DNA from: Achromobacter kerstersii
GTDB taxonomy: Bacteria; Pseudomonadota; Gammaproteobacteria; Burkholderiales; Burkholderiaceae_B
DNA length: 64,000 nucleotides
Reading direction: 5' to 3'
NCBI RefSeq assembly: GCF_902859595.1
Contig: NZ_CADIJQ010000004.1
Coordinates: 124,001 to 188,000, forward strand
Below are positions 63,406 through 64,000 of this stretch, piece after piece. Under the pieces are notes generated by a model that saw nothing but the letters and a program-made list of their open reading frames with translations, ran no database searches and was not told the DNA's origin. The stretch's first letter is position 1, and every line of letters starts with the position of its first letter. A program made the translations under genes and the position numbers.

Positions 63406-64000
63406 TCAATGCGAGCTTTCCCGATGGGGGTAAAGCGCCCGCTTTCCCACCATGCAGCCCAACACCAGAAGCGCGGCATACACCAGCAGCGTCACACCGA
63501 CCGCCACGTTGGATTCCGCAATGCGCGTCGGGGGGCCCCAGCGCATCGCTAGATCGGCCAAAATGCCCACGCCGATTCCCACCACCTGCGCCAGCCAGAA
63601 GGCCAGCGTGCCGTGGGCCAGCGCTCGCCCTTGGCGCGCGTCGCCTATCGGGCGCGGCAGGATTTTCAGGCAGACGCGCGTGCACAGCACCAGGATGAGG
63701 GCGGGCAGAACCAGGTAGCCCAGCACGTGCGCTAGCCAGCCCATCTTGGGTGACTGCATTTGCAGGTAACAGCCCACGCCGACGACTACGCTCAATTGCC
63801 AGCCCAGCATCATGAGTCCCGCGTTCCAGGCGGCATGGCGCTGTTCATAGACCGGACCACCGGCAGGACCCGCAGGCTGCACTGTCCCCGTAGCAATGCG
63901 CAAGGCGAGATACGCGCCAAGAATTTCCAGCGTAATGGTCAGGGCGCTGATGATCAGCGCCACGGCAATGAAATGGCCCGTCTGGCCCGCCTGGATCGCC
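63406..64000 (-). CDS. Multi-span membrane protein, partial at window edge
   Basis: The frame is open to the window end, so the start lies outside. Four or five hydrophobic segments are readable (e.g. ALIISALTITLEILGAYLAL, LMMLGWQLSVVVGVGCYLQ, VLGYLVLPALILVLCTRVCL, VGVTLLVYAALLVLGCMVG). The tail is KRALYPHRESSH. It is not recognised; it resembles small uncharacterised inner-membrane proteins. GTG 63963 is possible but would cut the first membrane helix. Confidence 0.7.
   Translation of the reverse strand, partial: AIQAGQTGHFIAVALIISALTITLEILGAYLALRIATGTVQPAGPAGGPVYEQRHAAWNAGLMMLGWQLSVVVGVGCYLQMQSPKMGWLAHVLGYLVLPALILVLCTRVCLKILPRPIGDARQGRALAHGTLAFWLAQVVGIGVGILADLAMRWGPPTRIAESNVAVGVTLLVYAALLVLGCMVGKRALYPHRESSH

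Overview
The window is GC-rich, densely coded betaproteobacterial chromosome, most like an Alcaligenaceae genome (Achromobacter/Bordetella type). This rests on two Bug-type tripartite tricarboxylate receptors, several FecI/FecR/TonB-receptor modules, many small LysR/AraC/GntR-regulated catabolic units, and GTG/TTG starts. No tRNA, rRNA, CRISPR array, transposase or integrase was seen. All assignments come from reading the sequence and from memory of the protein families; no database search was run.

Layout. 1-900: the tail of an alpha/beta hydrolase and a small hypothetical gene with a strong terminator. 1-7 kb: a free-standing type VI secretion cargo island. A sigma-54 promoter precedes a 936-residue VasX-like membrane-active effector, followed by three overlapping tandem paralogues of a membrane protein that are probably its immunity proteins. 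The last copy has a replaced C-terminus where it runs into the neighbouring GNAT gene. 7-22 kb: housekeeping and accessory genes. These include GNAT and XRE-cupin, a phospholipase D-family lipoprotein, a 2OG-Fe(II) oxygenase coupled to alkB, a SUMF1-like protein, VOC, AraC, a cupin, two SDRs, MgtC, a HAD phosphatase, a second 2OG oxygenase lacking an iron ligand, an epoxide-hydrolase-like enzyme with a sugar isomerase/epimerase, TetR and a Bug receptor. 22-27 kb: an acnA-gntR-lactonase operon with a palindromic operator. 27-41.5 kb: three consecutive iron-responsive sigma-FecR-TonB receptor modules on the minus strand, with Fur-like boxes, and a cytosolic hybrid histidine kinase between two of them. 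41.6-50.5 kb: an SPFH protein with a previously easy-to-miss 38-residue membrane protein, a DUF2442-DMP19 fusion, a protealysin-like protease with its emfourin inhibitor, a NimT/NimR-like pair, tam, TerC and nhaR. 50.6-57.7 kb: secreted or membrane hypotheticals and an AraC-TPP enzyme-Bug-NIPSNAP unit. 57.9-63.1 kb: an ECF41-type sigma factor with a fused C-terminal domain, a carboxymuconolactone decarboxylase-like gene, an NmrA-like oxidoreductase, LysR, cupin and a metallo-beta-lactamase-fold hydrolase. A site matching the ECF41 promoter motif lies upstream of lysR. The window ends inside a membrane-protein gene.

A recurring feature is short tandem arrays between genes, each with its own unit (6, 12, 13, 14, 20, 26, 30, 33 or 41 bp). 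Several of them copy the 3' end of the adjacent gene, including its stop codon. They look like local slippage products and not like dispersed repeats.

The most interesting candidates are the effector/triple-immunity island with its sigma-54 promoter, the ECF41 regulon with a readable target promoter, the protealysin/emfourin pair, the three adjacent iron-signalling modules, and the gene-end-anchored tandem repeats.
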